In this document: piece after piece, positions 16,301 to 24,372 of the stretch
Position numbering within the stretch: the first letter of the stretch is position 1
Layout: each line of letters opens with the position of its first letter
DNA from: Bacteroides sp.
GTDB taxonomy: Bacteria > Bacteroidota > Bacteroidia > Bacteroidales > Bacteroidaceae
Assembly (NCBI GenBank): GCA_019416685.1
Contig: DXWV01000027.1
Span: 1-37,007, forward strand
Length of the DNA: 37,007 nt
Reading direction: 5' to 3'
The notes under the pieces: generated by a model
Told to the model about the DNA's origin: nothing
The model's database searches: none
What the model saw: only the letters and a program-made list of their open reading frames with translations
Translations under genes and position numbers: made by a program

Positions 16301-17426
16301 AGACAAACTGATACTATCTGTTCAGGATTATGGTGAAGGCATATCACAGGAGAATATAAATAAGATATTCGATCCTTTTTTCCAGGTAAAACAGGGAAGC
16401 ATGTCCAATATGTTCGGTAGTGGTATCGGACTTAATCTGGCAAAGTATGTAGTAAGTTTGCATCATGGTAAGATCTGGGCAGAAAGTGTTGTCGGGCAAG
16501 GAACCACTTTTTTCATAGAGCTTCAATTGGGGAAAGAGCAGTATACAAAAGATGACGTGGTTTATGCTGAAGGAGATTCGGTGGATAAGACATTTGCATT
16601 AGAGAAAGAGAGCCTGAAACCGATCAGTGAACCTTTGTGGGAGGATACGAATTCGAATGAAACGGACGAAGCACCTGTTGTGCTGGTGGCAGAGGATGAT
16701 GAAGACCTGAGAAAATACCTTGTATTACAATTGTCAGCTTCTTATAAAGTGATTGAAGCTGCCAATGGGCGTGTCGCATTAGAACTGGCACTCGAAAAAT
16801 TCCCGGATATAATATTGAGTGATGTGATGATGCCGGAAATGAATGGATTGGAGTTTTGTGAACAAGTAAAGTCGAATCCTAAGCTTGCTCATATTCCTTT
16901 TGTTATGCTCACGGCAAAGGTGTTGGATGAACATATAAAGGAGGGATATAGCGTTCTGGCTGATGACTACATATTGAAGCCATTCAATATAACTGTTTTG
17001 AAAGCTAAAATAGAAAGTATTATTAAGAATAGAGAACAACTCCGCCGGCTCTTTGGCGAAAAAATGTCGGCTATTGAAGTTCCGATGCCGGAGATTGCTG
17101 CAGTGGATCCTTTTATGGATAAGCTGATAGAGTTGATAAAAGAAAAAGCGGCAGATTCTGAATTACAAGTAAGTGATTTGTATGAGGAAATGGGATATGG
17201 GCGAATACAGTTTTTCAGAAAGATAAAAGCTGTTTCCGGGATTTCACCTAATAAATTGATAGTGAATATACGGATGAAAATGGCTGCTGATATGCTTCGT
17301 GAAAATAAATATACTATATCAGAGATTGCTTATCAGACCGGATTTTCCGATCCGTCTTATTTTTCCAGAGTATTTAAGTCTGTATTTCAGATCACTCCTA
17401 AGGAATATCAGAAGAATATGAAATAG
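13386..17426 (+). CDS. Hybrid two-component system sensor/regulator (HTCS) of the PUL
   Basis: This 1346-residue inner-membrane protein combines sensor kinase and response regulator, the usual switch of Bacteroides PULs. In order: N-terminal signal/membrane helix (about 8-28), periplasmic two-bladed propeller repeats (about 35-640, many of the form SLGFIWMGTKNGLNRFDG), a Y_Y_Y domain (about 690-765, VKYAYRLKGVEKEWNYV), one membrane helix (about 775-797), HisKA with phospho-accepting His836 in FTNFSHELRTPLTL, HATPase (NLLSNAIKHS, GSGIGLNLAKY), receiver with Asp1146 in ILSDVMMPEMNG, and an AraC-type DNA-binding domain (about 1240-1346). I chose ATG 13386; a TTG at 13371 in frame is less likely. 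It would bind a released oligosaccharide and activate susC onward. Confidence 0.95.
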   Translation: MKNIVINRKFWLICFSLWWSFLSITALGNDYSFRTLTVMDGLSNNSVKAIYQDSLGFIWMGTKNGLNRFDGYESKTYYNHNEEFVGQSNDVINITPDKAGNMWIGTFNGVMLFNPYTGKFKDLSQAYQGELPRGVVVNIWMERDSAVWVATKSGLYFLRGNTSSCVEAFRGKYINAMAASGEHTLLIDIVQQGLIEFDIKNNVITPFKDKEERPVFSKIMRDTKRRIWCAADLGNIFIADSSGYTLKRVDTSGLKIGFKQAQVHDLLEYNDSTLLLATDNGLYALDMSDFLKVHPVSDIFPTELTKVNRQMCLFKDRQESLWIGTFNEGAMLFNSQYTKFRSYLFHSDIRREPLRVVGKLVEYRQQIWVGCNTGIFVIDLISGQWYRVNLDNQLEIDTNSEIYYVYQLSENQILFYLLNQGTFVLNLDTKKVSRYDIGTSASSQIRSIARDMDGKLWIAQDELSLFDVVLRKGSVDLSTNYDGTTRFMFTQDILPVGRDMLVGTRTRGVWRFQRNLDDELKYFKGEPWGGKELENKNVSVLYEDSERNIWVGTYDSGLYMYDSKSNEVIHFFGQDKIAHNTIYDIIQDKQTGMIWVATLMGISRITKDQQVLNYTYKNGFPIHELSGHSFLEASNGNIFVGGRGGVVELLLSELYNTSGIALQPRISQVETLNSITGSNHLLFDNSEAFKEIELNYGNSSVQIKFSAMDYLFPDGVKYAYRLKGVEKEWNYVNRNEAIYSNLPAGIYTFQVKVCSSDGVWGDAITSLPLVVNPPVWLSVWAKMLYFLLVLFMIYLILRYYYMKKTAKYRLKIEEIKKENIERDYKMKIELFTNFSHELRTPLTLIKGPAEDILYDEALPRKFVYSVKQILKNSNRLLLLVNQLMDFRKIEHGAMQLNLSNVNMVSFMTERIDSFSELLQKRGIVIRYTNDYYGSNWWIDADLMEKVIFNLLSNAIKHSKDDSVIKVVSSVEGDKLILSVQDYGEGISQENINKIFDPFFQVKQGSMSNMFGSGIGLNLAKYVVSLHHGKIWAESVVGQGTTFFIELQLGKEQYTKDDVVYAEGDSVDKTFALEKESLKPISEPLWEDTNSNETDEAPVVLVAEDDEDLRKYLVLQLSASYKVIEAANGRVALELALEKFPDIILSDVMMPEMNGLEFCEQVKSNPKLAHIPFVMLTAKVLDEHIKEGYSVLADDYILKPFNITVLKAKIESIIKNREQLRRLFGEKMSAIEVPMPEIAAVDPFMDKLIELIKEKAADSELQVSDLYEEMGYGRIQFFRKIKAVSGISPNKLIVNIRMKMAADMLRENKYTISEIAYQTGFSDPSYFSRVFKSVFQITPKEYQKNMK

Positions 17427-17460
17427 CATACACTTTTGCTGTTCCTGTCTTTAGGGTTGT

Positions 17461-17546
17461 TGTTTCAATGCTTTGAGAAGAAACTCTCAATGCTTTGAGA
17501 AAAGTTTCTCAATACGTTGAGAATTCTTTCTCAAAGCATTGAAACA
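17461..17546. repeat. Perfect 19-bp inverted repeat enclosing part of array B
   Basis: The 19 bases from 17461 (TGTTTCAATGCTTTGAGAA) are the exact reverse complement of 17528-17546. Between them lie further TTGAGAA and TTCTCAA words, so the stretch can fold either as one long cruciform or as several small hairpins, such as TTCTCAA-TACG-TTGAGAA at 17506-17523. Confidence 0.8.
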
Positions 17547-17623
17547 AAATTCTCAATAGGTTGAAACAAGCTGTTTCATCCCTGATGAAACAAAACTCTC
17601 ATGAATATGAAACGAAATGAAAC
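17469..17623. repeat. Tandem array of about seven 22-bp hairpin units (array B)
   Basis: Unit starts fall at 17469, 17491, 17513, 17535 and 17557, exactly 22 bases apart, then 17579 (23 bases) and 17602. Each early unit reads TTGAGAA, a short spacer, then TTCTCAA (CTCTCAA in the first). Later units drift to TTGAAAC and TGTTTCA, including the palindrome TGTTTCAT-CCCTG-ATGAAACA at 17572-17592. Period and plan match arrays A and C although the bases differ. Confidence 0.8.
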
Positions 17624-17636
17624 TACCGGTCTTCCT

Positions 17637-17674
17637 TTTTGTATAAAGTGGCTTACTACCTTCTTTATACAAAA
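17637..17674. promoter_or_regulatory. Perfect 12-bp inverted repeat upstream of susC
   Basis: TTTTGTATAAAG (17637-17648) and CTTTATACAAAA (17663-17674) are exact reverse complements separated by 14 bases. It lies about 107 bases before the susC -7 box and has no T tract after it, so an operator for a dimeric regulator such as the HTCS is more likely than a terminator. Confidence 0.5.
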
Positions 17675-17780
17675 CTACCAGTGATGATACTAATTTACCA
17701 GATTACAAAATATTTTCAAGTATGACACAATTCTACAGGGGATTGATACGATTCTCCTACTGTTATTGATGCCATGCCGA

Positions 17781-17788
17781 TACATTTG
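17781..17788 (+). promoter_or_regulatory. -7 box of the susC operon
   Basis: TACATTTG matches TAnnTTTG. A -33 TTTG at the right distance is missing, which fits an activator-dependent promoter. A start near 17793 gives a leader of about 170 nt before susC. Confidence 0.5.
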
Positions 17789-17862
17789 CAACAGAAATTA
17801 ATAGAAATCTTAAAATATAATGCGTATGGAAAAAGTAACGAGTTAACCTGACCACCCTTCAG

Positions 17863-17887
17863 AATATCTTCAAAGATATTTTTTATT
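17863..17887 (+). terminator. Terminator-like hairpin in the susC leader
   Basis: AATATCT (17863-17869) pairs perfectly with AGATATT (17874-17880) around a TCAA loop, and the right arm runs into TTTTATT (17881-17887). The stem is AT-rich and therefore weak. Lying about 75 bases inside the transcript and 80 bases before susC, it could be an attenuator. Confidence 0.45.
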
Positions 17888-17960
17888 ATCAGATGTATTA
17901 GCATCTATTATATTATTAAAACAAGAATAAGTTTAATCAAAACAAAAATCAAACTCAAGT

Positions 17961-20900
17961 ATGCAAAAACACATTTTGCTGACAAATTCCAGATTCATTT
18001 GGGTAACTGCACTGTTATTAATCTGTAATGTAGCTTTTGCACAAATAAAGGTTACCGGAGTAGTAACTGACCCATCTGGTGAGCCTGTTATAGGTGCAAA
18101 TGTTTTGGTGAAAGAGACATCCATGGGAGCCATTACCGATTTAGACGGACATTTCACAGTAAATGCTCCGGAGAATGGTTCTCTGGTTGTTTCTTACATT
18201 GGCTATTTGACTAAAACCATTAAGATTTCCGGCAAGAACAATATCAAAGTGGTTTTGAGCGAAGATAGTAAAGCATTGGACGAAGTAATTGTTATAGGTT
18301 ATGGTAGTGTAAAAAAGCAGAACCTTACTTCATCGGTGTCTAAAATGACAGACGAGGCTGTAAAGGAACGTCCTGTAGCTACCCTGGGAGAGGCATTGGC
18401 AGGTAATCTGGCAGGTGTTCGTGCCCAAAGTACAAGCGGTATTCCCGGAGAAGAACTGCAAATACGTATTCGTGGTGTGAATACGATCAATGGTAGTAGT
18501 GATCCGCTGTATGTTATTGATGGTGTGCCTTATGAAAGTATGAGTGATATCAATCCTGCTGATGTGGCATCCATACAGGTTTTAAAAGATGCTTCGGCTA
18601 CTTCTATTTATGGTGCCCGCGGTGCAAACGGGGTTATCCTGATCGAAACGAAGCAAGGTAGTGACAAACCAGCTGTTACGTTCGACGGTTTCTATGGCCT
18701 GCAAGATCCGGAGAAATATGTAAGTATGATGGATGCCAAAGAATGGCTGGCTTTCAATATCTGGAAAAGAAACAACGATCATTTGCGTAGTGGCGGTTCG
18801 ATGAGTGACCCAATGAGCGCACGTGCCGATGCGAATAAAATTCCTGATTCCTGGTTGGACCCTGATCTGGTGACTACAGATTGGCAAAAAGCAATCACTC
18901 AGGTTGCTCCTGTACAGAGCTATCAGTTGTCCGCATCGGGTAAACATAAGATGGGAACGATTTATTTCTCAGGTGGTTATTACGATCAAAAGGGTATCAT
19001 TAAAGAGACTTATTATAATCGTATAAACTTCCGCCTAAACGGAACATTAAACCTCTCGGATTATTTAAAAGTGGGAGCTAATATTTCCGCTTCGCGTAGT
19101 AAGCAGGATAATAAAGAGGCTCAGGGTAAAGAAACCGTTATTCAACACGCTTTGATGCAGGCACCGATTGTAAAGCTGGATGAAGCTACCCGTGACTGGG
19201 GATATCCGAATCTGGGTATTACCGTATATCCTAACCCCTTGGAGCGTCTGAAAGAGACACTGGATCAAACAGTTCAGAATAAGGCAGCAGCGTCCGCCTG
19301 GGCTGAGATTACTTTTATGAAGGGTCTTGTGTTCAAGTCACAGTATAATTATAGTTATGATGGCAGGGTATATGAGTACTATGTTCCGGGCAATGTTACT
19401 TACAATAATAATAATGTAACTCTGGGAAAAAGTAATTCTCAAAGCAATAATAGCTGGTCTATTCAGAACACCCTGACTTATGATGCCTTGTATGGTAACA
19501 AACATGCCCTGAATGTTATGCTGGGACAGAGTGCCGATGCAACTGACAAGTATCGCATTGATGGCGAAGCAACCGGATGGCCGTTGGAGAATATTCCGAC
19601 ACTGAATGTGGCTACTTTGGCAAAAAGGGCTTCTACAGAGAGATATCAGGTGCGTACGGCTTCTTTCTTTGGGCGTGTAAGTTATAATTATAAAGAAAAG
19701 TATTTGCTTAATGTAACGGTACGCAATGACGGTTCTTCACGTTTCGGAGCGAACAATCGCTGGGGATGGTTCCCGTCTTTCTCAGCAGGATGGAAACTCA
19801 ATGAAGAGTCATTCCTGAGTTCTGTTAAATGGATCTCTTTATTAAAACTAAGAGCATCCTGGGGGAAATCGGGTAATGACCGTATTGGATACTATGATTA
19901 TTTGTCGGTATTGACAACAGATAATTCAGCTTATGGTAATACACTTCAGGCTGGTATGGCTCCTAAAAATCTGAAGAATGAAGATTTGAAGTGGGAGAGT
20001 ACAGCCAGTCTTGATTTCGGATTGGATTTCTCCGCTTTCAATAACCGTTTGCAATTCAATTTTGACTATTATATAAATAAGACCGATAACCTGTTGTTTA
20101 ATTTGCCTATTGTAATGACCAGCGGATATGACAGAATCCGTACCAACTTGGGATCTATCCAGAATAAAGGATGGGAGTTGGATATAACAAGTCATAATCT
20201 GACGGGTACATTCAAATGGTCTACTTCTCTGAATCTTTCCGGCAACAAGAATAAAGTACTGGACATGGGAGGTATCGATAGTTTTACTGATTCAATGTGG
20301 GATGGTAAGTTTATAACCCGTGTGGGCGGACCGGTATCACAATTTTACTGCTATCGTACAAATGGTATCCTGACAGCAGATGATTTTGAAAAGAAGGCAG
20401 ATGGTACTCCGGATGAAAATAAACCTCTGGTACCCATATACAAAGGTCAGCGAATCGGTAATGTGAAAATCGTGGACCAACCTACCAAAATGGTTGATGG
20501 AAAACTGGTTGGTGACGGAGCAATCACAGAAGACGATCTGGTGCCTTACGGAAATAATATCCCTGATGTTATTTATGGTATAACAAACCGTTTCTCTTAT
20601 AAGAATTTTGAATTGAGTGTCCTGATTCAAGGACAGATCGGTGGTGACGTAATGTTCCTCGGACAGCGTTCTTTGGACTATGGTTCTCCGGGAGTTAACC
20701 AGTTCTCTCATTGGGTACGTTGCTGGAAACCCGATTACCAGGCTGTTTACGGAGATCGTGGAGATCCCACTCCTTACTATCTGGGTGTAGATATGTCATG
20801 GGATGGTACAACACCCAACATTTATAACCGTAATTCTACTTATGAGAATAATTCAGACTTACGTATATACGATACTACTTATTTGAGAATCAAGAATATC

Positions 20901-21119
20901 ACCTTGTCATATACTTTACCCAATGACTTATTGAAAAAGTCTTTTCTGAAGAAAGCTAAAGTCTATGTTTCATTGGATAATGTGGCAACCTTTGACAATT
21001 ATCCGGGTGTATCTCCTGAAACTAATAGTTATGGTAATTCTACAACAAGAGCAGGGGTGGATTATAGTACGTATCCAATGAGTAGAAAATATACCCTGGG
21101 TGTAAATCTTGTATTCTAA
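17961..21119 (+). CDS. SusC/RagA family TonB-dependent outer membrane transporter
   Basis: This 1052-residue outer membrane barrel imports oligosaccharides, driven by TonB, with SusD as its lid. Parts in order: signal peptide (about 1-28, ending VAFAQ), a carboxypeptidase-regulatory-like domain (about 30-105, VTGVVTDPSGEPVIGANVLV), the TonB-box region LDEVIVIGYG, a plug domain (about 115-240, with IRIRGVNTINGSSDPLYVID and ATSIYGARGANGVILI), and a barrel ending YTLGVNLVF with the terminal aromatic residue. Length is normal. It is the first gene of the PUL operon and is followed by susD after 21 bases. The glycan cannot be read from the sequence itself. GH105 downstream suggests a uronic-acid-containing one. 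Confidence 0.96.
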   Translation: MQKHILLTNSRFIWVTALLLICNVAFAQIKVTGVVTDPSGEPVIGANVLVKETSMGAITDLDGHFTVNAPENGSLVVSYIGYLTKTIKISGKNNIKVVLSEDSKALDEVIVIGYGSVKKQNLTSSVSKMTDEAVKERPVATLGEALAGNLAGVRAQSTSGIPGEELQIRIRGVNTINGSSDPLYVIDGVPYESMSDINPADVASIQVLKDASATSIYGARGANGVILIETKQGSDKPAVTFDGFYGLQDPEKYVSMMDAKEWLAFNIWKRNNDHLRSGGSMSDPMSARADANKIPDSWLDPDLVTTDWQKAITQVAPVQSYQLSASGKHKMGTIYFSGGYYDQKGIIKETYYNRINFRLNGTLNLSDYLKVGANISASRSKQDNKEAQGKETVIQHALMQAPIVKLDEATRDWGYPNLGITVYPNPLERLKETLDQTVQNKAAASAWAEITFMKGLVFKSQYNYSYDGRVYEYYVPGNVTYNNNNVTLGKSNSQSNNSWSIQNTLTYDALYGNKHALNVMLGQSADATDKYRIDGEATGWPLENIPTLNVATLAKRASTERYQVRTASFFGRVSYNYKEKYLLNVTVRNDGSSRFGANNRWGWFPSFSAGWKLNEESFLSSVKWISLLKLRASWGKSGNDRIGYYDYLSVLTTDNSAYGNTLQAGMAPKNLKNEDLKWESTASLDFGLDFSAFNNRLQFNFDYYINKTDNLLFNLPIVMTSGYDRIRTNLGSIQNKGWELDITSHNLTGTFKWSTSLNLSGNKNKVLDMGGIDSFTDSMWDGKFITRVGGPVSQFYCYRTNGILTADDFEKKADGTPDENKPLVPIYKGQRIGNVKIVDQPTKMVDGKLVGDGAITEDDLVPYGNNIPDVIYGITNRFSYKNFELSVLIQGQIGGDVMFLGQRSLDYGSPGVNQFSHWVRCWKPDYQAVYGDRGDPTPYYLGVDMSWDGTTPNIYNRNSTYENNSDLRIYDTTYLRIKNITLSYTLPNDLLKKSFLKKAKVYVSLDNVATFDNYPGVSPETNSYGNSTTRAGVDYSTYPMSRKYTLGVNLVF

Positions 21120-21140
21120 CTCTATAAAAACAATGAAAAA

Positions 21141-22631
21141 ATGAAGCAAATAACATTCATATTATTGTTATCGTTATCGTTTGTGTTGGGAGCTTGCAAT
21201 GCTTTTCTGGACATTACTCCACAGTCCGATTATACGGTGGAAGAAGGCTATAAAAAAGAGTCGGATTTTGAGCAGGCTATCTCGGCTGTCTACGGAAAGC
21301 AACAACTTCTGTACGATACGAACTCCTGTTGGTTTATGTATATCAATCATCGTAGTGATGATTCGCGAAATGCAAATAACGTGGGCCGGTTTGTTGATTC
21401 ACCTAATGAGAGTATCTGGACCACTGCCTGGAAAATTTACTGGTCGATGATTGACCGCTGTAACTTGATTCTGGATAAGATCGATAATGCCGAATTTACA
21501 AATGAGGAAAGACGTGATTATATTAAAGGAGAAGCTTATATGCTGCGTGCCTATGCTTATTGGAGTTTGGGTTGGCAGTGGGGAGGAGTTCCTCTGATTA
21601 CAAAAACTACTCCTTTGGCAGAGATTCGTAAAATTCCGCGTTCTACTCAGGAGGCAACTCTCGGACAGGCTATATCCGATTATAAGGAAGCTATCAAACT
21701 GCTTCCGGAAGAGTGGGGGACAAACGATATCGGACGTGCTACCCGCTATGCTGCTGCCGGAATGCTCGGTCGGTTATATATGTTCCAGAATAATTTTGAA
21801 GATGCCCGGACCTATCTGAAAATGGTAGTAGATCAGGAATCTGTACGTTATAAAATGGAGGAAAAATATGAAGATTGCTTCATTGACTCCAAAGACAACG
21901 GAAAAGAACGTGTTTGGGAAGTTCAGTTTATCGGAGGGCAGATTGGTGAAGGTAATTCATTTATTACCGGCTTTATTCCTGAAAAATTGACATTACCTAA
22001 CACTGCTTACGTAGCTCCTTTCACGGGATATAGCGGAAATATGAGAGCGTCGGAGAATTTATGGGATGCTTACGAAACCTCTCCGAAAGTGGATAAACGT
22101 AAAGCGCTGTCCGTTGTCACCTATGTGAAGATTAACGGAACCTATGATACACAGTCCAAGCTGGTATATAAATATTGTAAGTGGGATACTTACACACCGA
22201 AAGAGAAAAATGACTGGGCAAACAATCTCCCTATCTTGCGGTATACAGATGTGAAAATGATGTATGCTGAGGCTCTTAATGAGTTGGGCTATGTAGCCGA
22301 TGTCAACAGTGAACCTTTTAAAATCTTGAATGCCGTACGGGCTCGTGCCGGACTGGATGCATTGACTCCTGTAGAACTGTATGATAAAGATACTTTCCGC
22401 GATGCAATTATCCAGGAGAGAAGAGTTGAGTTTGCTTTTGAAGGCCTGCGTTGGTGTGATTTGATTCGTTGGGGGATAGCAGTTTCTACAATGAATGAAC
22501 ACTTTAAGCATCGTGACGAAGGTTCCGGGCAGTATACAGTTCAGGATTATCAGTTGCTGTTACCGATTCCTTTCGCCGAAATGGCAGCTTATAACGATGT
22601 GAATATCATGTGGCAGAATGAAGGTTATTAA
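21141..22631 (+). CDS. SusD/RagB family nutrient-binding outer membrane lipoprotein
   Basis: The 496-residue surface lipoprotein caps the SusC barrel and binds the incoming glycan. The signal peptide ends in a good lipobox, FVLGAC, with the lipidated Cys at residue 19. The N-terminal SusD-like region starts with FLDITPQSDYTVEEGYK. TPR-like helices follow (AYMLRAYAYWSLGWQWGGVP), and the C-terminal RagB/SusD part contains RYTDVKMMYAEALNELG, QERRVEFAFEGLRWCDLIRW and a closing MWQNEGY. Length and order are normal for a SusCD pair. It is co-transcribed with susC and has only 24 bases to the next gene. Confidence 0.96.
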   Translation: MKQITFILLLSLSFVLGACNAFLDITPQSDYTVEEGYKKESDFEQAISAVYGKQQLLYDTNSCWFMYINHRSDDSRNANNVGRFVDSPNESIWTTAWKIYWSMIDRCNLILDKIDNAEFTNEERRDYIKGEAYMLRAYAYWSLGWQWGGVPLITKTTPLAEIRKIPRSTQEATLGQAISDYKEAIKLLPEEWGTNDIGRATRYAAAGMLGRLYMFQNNFEDARTYLKMVVDQESVRYKMEEKYEDCFIDSKDNGKERVWEVQFIGGQIGEGNSFITGFIPEKLTLPNTAYVAPFTGYSGNMRASENLWDAYETSPKVDKRKALSVVTYVKINGTYDTQSKLVYKYCKWDTYTPKEKNDWANNLPILRYTDVKMMYAEALNELGYVADVNSEPFKILNAVRARAGLDALTPVELYDKDTFRDAIIQERRVEFAFEGLRWCDLIRWGIAVSTMNEHFKHRDEGSGQYTVQDYQLLLPIPFAEMAAYNDVNIMWQNEGY

Positions 22632-22655
22632 TGTATTATTAAAAAAATAGTTATT

Positions 22656-24293
22656 ATGAAAAAACATTTATTAGCATCTTTGATTATTGCAATGGCTTGT
22701 ACCAATCAGTTGGATGCAAAGAACGTGTATGTGAAACTGAGTAGCGATACAGAAGCCTGGAGTCATATTACTCAGGATGAAAACAATGTGGTTGTAGAGA
22801 TTACCGATGGAAAGTTTAATGGTATATTGAGCAATATTGCTACCAAAGATAGAGTGTGGGTTGCGAAAGGGATTTATCAGGTGACAGGTTCCATCAATCT
22901 GAATGAAGACCGTGCAGGAGTACAAATATATGGTGGTTTTAAAGGAAATGAAACCGCATTGGAACAGCGTATATTGAAAGATCAGGATGAAAATGGCATC
23001 GTAGAACCTTGGGAGTTCGAATACGAAACACAATTCCAGGGAAATACCGATACTGATCCCAGCTATCGCATATTCACTATGAATGCAGAAGGAGACGTGG
23101 TAGATGGTATAACGATCTGTGATAATACGAATGTAAATGATCATGGGGCAGGGGCTTACCTGAAAAATAATGCTGTTCTGAGTAATTGCATCGTTCGTAA
23201 TATTAAAGCGGAAGCCAGTAAGAATAGTGCTGTAAACGGGGCCGGTGTATTTGTGGATGGTGCCGGTTTGGTTAAAAGCTGTTTGATTGAGAATTGTACG
23301 AATCAGAACGATGATTCCGATGGTTCTTCTTATGGTGGCGGAATTAATATACAAGGTAATAAAAGTGTTATCAGCAACTCTGTTATTCGGAATAACCAGG
23401 TCGTTTCCGGTAAAAACGCATTTGGCGGTGGTCTCTTTTTAAATAACAGCGCGGTAGCAGAAAACTGTGTGATATATAATAACTCTTCTGTTTTTCGCGG
23501 TGGTGGTGTTTATATCCATACCGGCGGTGGAAAGTTGATTAATACAACTGTAGTAAAGAATATGGGTGCTAAAGCTGGTGGCGGTGTCTTCTCTAATGGA
23601 AATTCCACTACTTACAACTCTGTATTTTGGGGCAATGTAAACGAACAGGGGAATGCAAATAATCTCAACCTGAATCAGGCCGGATATGTAGAGACATTTG
23701 CATACTGCGGAATTCAGGGTGCAGGTATCTGGATGGAAGGTAAGAATCTGAATACAAACCCGACTTCTTACCAGTTGATTGAAAGTAATGATTTTACTGA
23801 AGAGGTAACAGAAGGGCTTGCTCCCCGTTTCATTCGTCCGACAGTAGACGCTGGTATTGGTTACGAATTTCTGGAAGGGACTCTGGAAGCAATAGCCAAA
23901 GCAAACTGGGGACTTTTGAATGCATCAGACTTAGTAGATAAAGGTGTCAATACAATTCCTGATTATACGATTGCAACGTCTGACATTTGCGGTAATGCCC
24001 GTCCGGTGGGTCAGAAGTATGATTTAGGTGCTTACGAATTAGGTAGTGGTGCTACTGGCATTACTACTAACCAGAAAGAGCAGAGTCGCTTCACATTGGT
24101 TGCTAACAGCAATGGAGTTACCATATATGGTATTGAAGGGCTTGCTAAGGTAAATGTGTACAATACTTCAGGCGCATTGGTTAAATCCGTACAATTGGGT
24201 AATGGAGAAACCATCTCTCTTATCGAGCGTGGAGTGTATTTCCTGTCTGTTTCCGAGGGTGAGACTTCACAATCAGGCAAAATCCTGTTTTAA
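22656..24293 (+). CDS. Secreted right-handed beta-helix protein with choice-of-anchor Q-like and C-terminal sorting-like regions
   Basis: The 545-residue exported protein (signal peptide about 1-21, ending QLDA) is a parallel beta-helix. Short repeats rich in G and N run from about residue 85 to 340, e.g. GAGVFVDGAGLVKSCLIENC, GGGINIQGNKSVISNSVIR and GGGVYIHTGGGKLINTTV. Near residue 450, CGNARPVGQKYDLGAYEL is the choice-of-anchor Q motif. The last 70 residues (VNVYNTSGALVKSVQ ... GVYFLSV) look like a worn type A T9SS sorting domain without the PNP start. Coming straight after susD, it may be a surface glycan-binding protein or a beta-helix lyase. I cannot point to catalytic residues. Confidence 0.75.
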   Translation: MKKHLLASLIIAMACTNQLDAKNVYVKLSSDTEAWSHITQDENNVVVEITDGKFNGILSNIATKDRVWVAKGIYQVTGSINLNEDRAGVQIYGGFKGNETALEQRILKDQDENGIVEPWEFEYETQFQGNTDTDPSYRIFTMNAEGDVVDGITICDNTNVNDHGAGAYLKNNAVLSNCIVRNIKAEASKNSAVNGAGVFVDGAGLVKSCLIENCTNQNDDSDGSSYGGGINIQGNKSVISNSVIRNNQVVSGKNAFGGGLFLNNSAVAENCVIYNNSSVFRGGGVYIHTGGGKLINTTVVKNMGAKAGGGVFSNGNSTTYNSVFWGNVNEQGNANNLNLNQAGYVETFAYCGIQGAGIWMEGKNLNTNPTSYQLIESNDFTEEVTEGLAPRFIRPTVDAGIGYEFLEGTLEAIAKANWGLLNASDLVDKGVNTIPDYTIATSDICGNARPVGQKYDLGAYELGSGATGITTNQKEQSRFTLVANSNGVTIYGIEGLAKVNVYNTSGALVKSVQLGNGETISLIERGVYFLSVSEGETSQSGKILF

Positions 24294-24306
24294 TTAAAAA
24301 AACACA

Positions 24307-24353
24307 TCCGGACTACTTAGTCTTGAGTTTAAGTAGTCCGGAACTTTTTCCGG
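24307..24353 (+). terminator. Strong hairpin inside the PUL operon
   Basis: TCCGGACTACTTA (24307-24319) and TAAGTAGTCCGGA (24330-24342) are a perfect 13-bp inverted repeat with a 10-base loop, followed by ACTTTTT. Part of the right arm, CCGGAA (24338-24343), can instead pair with TTCCGG (24348-24353). It may be a partial terminator or a stability element between the import genes and the enzyme genes. Confidence 0.7.
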
Positions 24354-24372
24354 TAATTTTATGAGTGAACCA

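Larger units (their letters stand above)
17427..17960. other. 534-base control region between HTCS and susC
   Basis: No gene is seen. From left to right the region holds a 22-bp-period hairpin array (17469-17623), a perfect 12-bp inverted repeat (17637-17674), a -7 box (17781-17788), and a terminator-like hairpin in the leader (17863-17887). Each is listed separately. It is one of the longest gaps in the window and is dense in structure. Confidence 0.7.

Noticed and set aside
17637..17674. Intrinsic terminator of the HTCS gene
   Set aside because: The 12-bp inverted repeat has a 14-base loop and no T tract on either strand, so an operator is more plausible.
22671..23354. 227-codon minus-strand open frame opposite the beta-helix gene
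   Set aside because: It is antisense to a repeat-rich coding region and has no recognisable domain.
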